This document shows, one piece after another, positions 5,907-9,034 of a stretch of DNA of 9,034 bases. The notes beneath the pieces were generated by a model. The model was not told where the DNA came from. It saw nothing but the letters and a program-made list of their open reading frames with translations, and did not search any database. The number at the start of each line of letters is the position of its first letter. Positions within the stretch are counted from its first letter, which is position 1. Source of the DNA: CAYRVX01 sp964642165 (GTDB lineage: Bacteria; Planctomycetota; Phycisphaerae; SM23-33). The translations under genes and the position numbers were made by a program. The stretch spans positions 1-9,034 of the forward strand of contig CAZXOC010000294.1 of the NCBI GenBank assembly GCA_964642165.1. Direction: 5' to 3'.

Positions 5907-8900
5907 ATGGGTAGAGCAAGCCGCTGCGCGGAGGAGCTTCGTGTGGAGGCGGCCCGGCGCCTGGGCGTGGACCCCGGGCCTCGCGAGGCGGGAGGGCGGC
6001 CGGTGCGCTGCTCGGGTCGCGCGGCGGTGGCATGGCTGGCGTGCGCGGTGGGCGTTGCGGCGGCGGCGGGCGCGGCGGCGGAGGTGAAGGTGCTCTCGAC
6101 GGCCGGCTGCGGGCGGGCGACGGGCTATGCCGAGGCCAACAAGATCGTCACGGTCGGCGGCAAGACACACGTCGCCTGGCTGGACTCGCCGGCCGAGGGC
6201 TTCCGCGTTCGCATCCGAACGCTGGACCACGAGACAGGCCGGTGGTCGCCGACGTACACCGTCGGCAGCGCCCACGACAACCACGGCGGCCCGGCGCTGG
6301 CGGTCGACAGCAAGGGCTACCTGCACGTGGCCTACTACCCGCACCACCACCCGATGCGCTACCGCCGCTCGAAGCGGCCGAACGACGCCTCGGCGTGGAC
6401 CGGCGAGGAGCGGTTCGGGCGGCGGTGCACGTACCCGACGCTCGTGTGCGGCCGCGACGACACGCTGTACCTGACCTGCCGCGAGAGCGATGCCGGCCGG
6501 TGGGTGGCCAACCTCTACGTCAAGCCGCCCGGCAAGCCGTGGCGCAAGGGGGGCGCGATCCTGCGCGCCCGCTTCGGCGGCTACGCCCACTTCCAGGAGG
6601 CCCTGGCCTGGGGGCCGGACCACAAGACACTGCACCTGTCCTGCCGCATCTACGAGGGCCCCGGCGGGCGCCACCAGACCGTCGGGTACCTGGTCAGCGG
6701 CGACTCCGGCCGCTCCTGGCGCCGGGCCGACGGTCGCGAGGTGGCCCTGCCCGCGACGGCCGAGACCGTCGACGTGCTCGCCTCCCTCGGCGCGCGCAAG
6801 CCCCAGGTCGAGGCGCAGAGCCTCCGCTGCGGCGCCGTCGCCGTCGATGGCGACGGCGCGCCGCACGTGCTTTACAGCGAGGCCGACGCCCGCGGCGCGC
6901 GCCTGGTCCTGGCCCGCCCCGACGCCCAGGGCCGCTGGAACCGGCGCTCGCTGATGCCCGCCGTCGCCGGCACGTGGCCGGGCTGCGGCCTGACGATGCC
7001 CGGCGGGTTGACCTTCGGCGGCGATGGCAGGCTGTTCGCCGCGGCCACGCTGGTCCGGCCCGACCCGAACGATCCCTTGAGCTTCTGGGGCCATCCCAGC
7101 AGCGAGGTGGTCCTCATCGAGAAGGAGGCCCGCGGCCGCCTCGAGGCCCGCATGGTCAGCCCGCCCGACCCGAAGGTCCCCCACTGGCTGCCCAACCTCG
7201 AGCGCCCCACCGGGCACAACCGCGTGGACCGCCCCGGGGTGATCTTCACGGCCGGGACGCGGGGCAAGAAGAACACCGAGGTCCTGTCCAACAAGGTCTG
7301 CTGGGCGCGGGCGACGGGTCCGGAGCGACGCGGTCCTGGTGCTCGGCGGGCCGCGCCGGGGGCTGAGGGAATCGTCTCGGTCGAGCCGGACAGGAAGACC
7401 GTCAAGCGGTTCGGCAGGCTGATCGTGAAGATCCGCCTGTCGGGCGGCTTCGAGGACCCGTATGACCCGAACGAGATCCGCGTCGATGCCCTCATCGATC
7501 CGCCGGCGAGCGACGGCGTCGTGCTGCCCTGCTTCTACCGCTCGGGCAAGGGCGGCGACTCGCTGTGGGAGGCCCGCTTCACGCCGTGGAAGGTGGGCCC
7601 GCACCAAGCGCGCATCCAGGTCCGCCGCGGCCCGGCCGCCGAGACGTCGGCGGGTTTCTCGTTCGAGGTCGAGAGCTCCGACGCGGACGGCTTCGTCCGG
7701 AGGCATCCCACGTCGCCCTATCTCTTCGTGCACGATTCCGGCAGGTGCTTTCGCGGCGTGGGCATCAACTTTGCGTGGGAGGCCCGGCTGAAGCTCCGCG
7801 ACGACCCGAAGTACACCTACGACTACATGCTGGGCGTGCTGAGGAAGCGCAAGGCCAACTTCGTGCGGACCTGGATGTGCCCGTGGAACCTGCCGGTGCA
7901 ATGGAACCGCACCGCCTACGGCAGGTACACCGACGACGACCGGACGTTCAACGCCTCCGCCATCGAGCGGATGGACCGCCTCGTCGAGCTGGCCGAGCGG
8001 AACGGCATCTACCTGATGCTCACGCTCGACTACCACGGCGCGCTGAAGACGAAGCCCGACGCGTGGGGGGGCAACAACTACTGGCGCACGCACCCGTACA
8101 ACAAGGCCAACGGCGGCCCCTGCGCCCGGCCGGAGGAGTTCTTCCGCAGCCCCGAGGCGAGGCGCCTCTACAGGAACCGCCTGCGGTATCTCATCGCGAG
8201 GTGGGGCTACAGCCCCCACGTCTGCGTGTGGGAGCTGTGGAACGAGGTCGATCACGTCGTGGCGGAGGCGAAGGTCCCGCCGCGGCTGATCGTCGACTGG
8301 CACCGCGAGATGGCCCGCTACCTCAAGGCCACCGACCCCTACCGCCGCCTCGTATCGACCAGCGTGAGCCACCGGCCGATCGAGGGCCTCTTCGACATCG
8401 AGGAGATCGACTTCTCCCAGGTCCATCGCTACGGCGCGACGGGCGACCTGCCCGCGAGGATCCGGGCGCAGCGGGGCAAGCACGGCAAGCCGCACGTGGT
8501 CGGCGAGTTTGCCCATCACTGGCGCAGCCCCGGGCGCGCGGCGGGCGAGGCCTTCGTCGGCGAGCTCCACCTGGGCCTGTGGCGCGGCATGTTCTCGCCG
8601 ACGCCCGTCCTGCCGCTGACCTGGTGGTGGGTGTTCTTCCACGAAGGGGGACACCTGGACCACGTGGCGGCGGCCGCCGTCTTCCAGGGCAGGATGCTCG
8701 CGGGCAATGCCGCCCCCGCCGAGCTGCGCGTCGCGGGGGATGACTCCCTCGAGCGGATGGGCCTCACGTCGGGCGCAAACGCCTTCGTGTGGGTCCGGAA
8801 CAGGCGAGACGCCGCGGTCGACGGCGCGTCGATCGCGGTCCCCGTCGCCCGCGACGCGGCCTGCACGGTCACGTTCTACGACACGTGGCGCGGACGGGAC

Positions 8901-9029
8901 CTGTCGACGGAGACCCGAACCGCCCCCGGCGGGACGCTGCGGCTGCGCATCCCCGCGCTGGCAGCGGGCAGGGACGTCGCCATCGCCATCGTGGCCGGTC
9001 CCGCGCGAAGCCCGAAACGCCGGGACTGA
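5907..9029 (+). CDS. Exported BNR_4 propeller fused to DUF5060 and a GH5-like glycosidase
   Basis: A 1040-residue fusion. A hydrophobic stretch (about residues 38-58) looks like a signal sequence, unusually far from ATG5907; GTG6003 would put it at the usual place. Residues about 65-470 form a BNR_4-type beta-propeller with HDNHGGPALAVD (123-134) and a His cluster at 146-148. This motif pattern recalls ulvan-lyase-like propellers (PL24/PL25). A short linker leads to a DUF5060 beta-domain (about 489-580). A TIM barrel (about 615-930) follows, with Glu780 in WELWNE as the likely acid/base and Glu867 in GEF as the likely nucleophile, as in clan GH-A (GH5-like). A small beta-domain ends the protein. 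It probably binds or cleaves polysaccharide outside the cytoplasm; substrate unknown. Codons are strongly G/C-ending except the linker at 7317-7364. The gene is divergent from the URO-D/sulfatase unit. Confidence 0.85.
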   Translation: MGRASRCAEELRVEAARRLGVDPGPREAGGRPVRCSGRAAVAWLACAVGVAAAAGAAAEVKVLSTAGCGRATGYAEANKIVTVGGKTHVAWLDSPAEGFRVRIRTLDHETGRWSPTYTVGSAHDNHGGPALAVDSKGYLHVAYYPHHHPMRYRRSKRPNDASAWTGEERFGRRCTYPTLVCGRDDTLYLTCRESDAGRWVANLYVKPPGKPWRKGGAILRARFGGYAHFQEALAWGPDHKTLHLSCRIYEGPGGRHQTVGYLVSGDSGRSWRRADGREVALPATAETVDVLASLGARKPQVEAQSLRCGAVAVDGDGAPHVLYSEADARGARLVLARPDAQGRWNRRSLMPAVAGTWPGCGLTMPGGLTFGGDGRLFAAATLVRPDPNDPLSFWGHPSSEVVLIEKEARGRLEARMVSPPDPKVPHWLPNLERPTGHNRVDRPGVIFTAGTRGKKNTEVLSNKVCWARATGPERRGPGARRAAPGAEGIVSVEPDRKTVKRFGRLIVKIRLSGGFEDPYDPNEIRVDALIDPPASDGVVLPCFYRSGKGGDSLWEARFTPWKVGPHQARIQVRRGPAAETSAGFSFEVESSDADGFVRRHPTSPYLFVHDSGRCFRGVGINFAWEARLKLRDDPKYTYDYMLGVLRKRKANFVRTWMCPWNLPVQWNRTAYGRYTDDDRTFNASAIERMDRLVELAERNGIYLMLTLDYHGALKTKPDAWGGNNYWRTHPYNKANGGPCARPEEFFRSPEARRLYRNRLRYLIARWGYSPHVCVWELWNEVDHVVAEAKVPPRLIVDWHREMARYLKATDPYRRLVSTSVSHRPIEGLFDIEEIDFSQVHRYGATGDLPARIRAQRGKHGKPHVVGEFAHHWRSPGRAAGEAFVGELHLGLWRGMFSPTPVLPLTWWWVFFHEGGHLDHVAAAAVFQGRMLAGNAAPAELRVAGDDSLERMGLTSGANAFVWVRNRRDAAVDGASIAVPVARDAACTVTFYDTWRGRDLSTETRTAPGGTLRLRIPALAAGRDVAIAIVAGPARSPKRRD
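7317..7364 (+). other. Anomalous linker between propeller and DUF5060 modules
   Basis: Seven of the 16 codons in the annotated frame end in A or T. The 20 codons before (7251-7310) and the 20 after (7371-7430) all end in G or C. In the +1 frame all 16 codons of 7318-7365 end in G or C and read VRSDAVLVLGGPRRGL. The third frame meets a TGA at 7364-7366, exactly at the module boundary. The reading frame may be displaced here by two compensating indels, or the linker may be a recent fusion scar. Confidence 0.6.
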
Positions 9030-9034
9030 AAAAG

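Noticed and set aside
6032..7366. 444-codon plus-strand frame inside the propeller
   Set aside because: Low-complexity Arg/Pro/Gly translation typical of a shifted frame. Only its stop at the module boundary is of interest and is noted under the linker.
5718..8663. 981-codon minus-strand open frame opposite the fusion gene
   Set aside because: Composition is Arg/Ala/Pro/Val-rich as expected for the antisense of GC-rich coding DNA, and the plus strand carries clear domains and catalytic motifs.

Overview
This 9 kb window is GC-rich bacterial DNA with four large genes, all from families used in breaking down complex, probably sulfated glycans. The gene mix is a DUF5703 glycosidase-like protein, a formylglycine-type sulfatase, a uroporphyrinogen-decarboxylase-like (URO-D) enzyme and a BNR_4/DUF5060/TIM-barrel protein. 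It resembles uncultured members of the PVC group (Planctomycetota, Kiritimatiellota, Lentisphaerota). That placement is an inference from family content; the window has no rRNA or other phylogenetic marker.

Layout. 1-458: no confident gene, only unresolved open frames and small hairpins. 459-2921 (+): secreted DUF5703 protein. 2922-2992: short convergent gap with one weak hairpin. 5506-2993 (-): a two-gene unit, URO-D-like enzyme first (5506-4457), then sulfatase (4402-2993), 54 bases apart. 5507-5906: divergent spacer with weak promoter candidates on both strands and an operator-like inverted repeat. 5907-9029 (+): a 1040-residue exported protein joining a beta-propeller to a DUF5060 and glycosidase-like barrel. 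The final 5 bases hold nothing.

How the genes may work together (inference). The two plus-strand products carry apparent export signals and would act on polysaccharide outside the cytoplasm. The two minus-strand products have no visible signal peptide and would act on imported fragments, removing sulfate and perhaps a methyl group or another substituent. No transporter, regulator, corrinoid protein, transposase, tRNA, rRNA or CRISPR array was recognised.

The most notable sequence-level observation is at the propeller/DUF5060 junction of the last gene. About 16 codons there (7317-7364) break the otherwise strict G/C third-position pattern, while the next frame fits it perfectly. This suggests compensating indels, a recent gene fusion or a sequence error.
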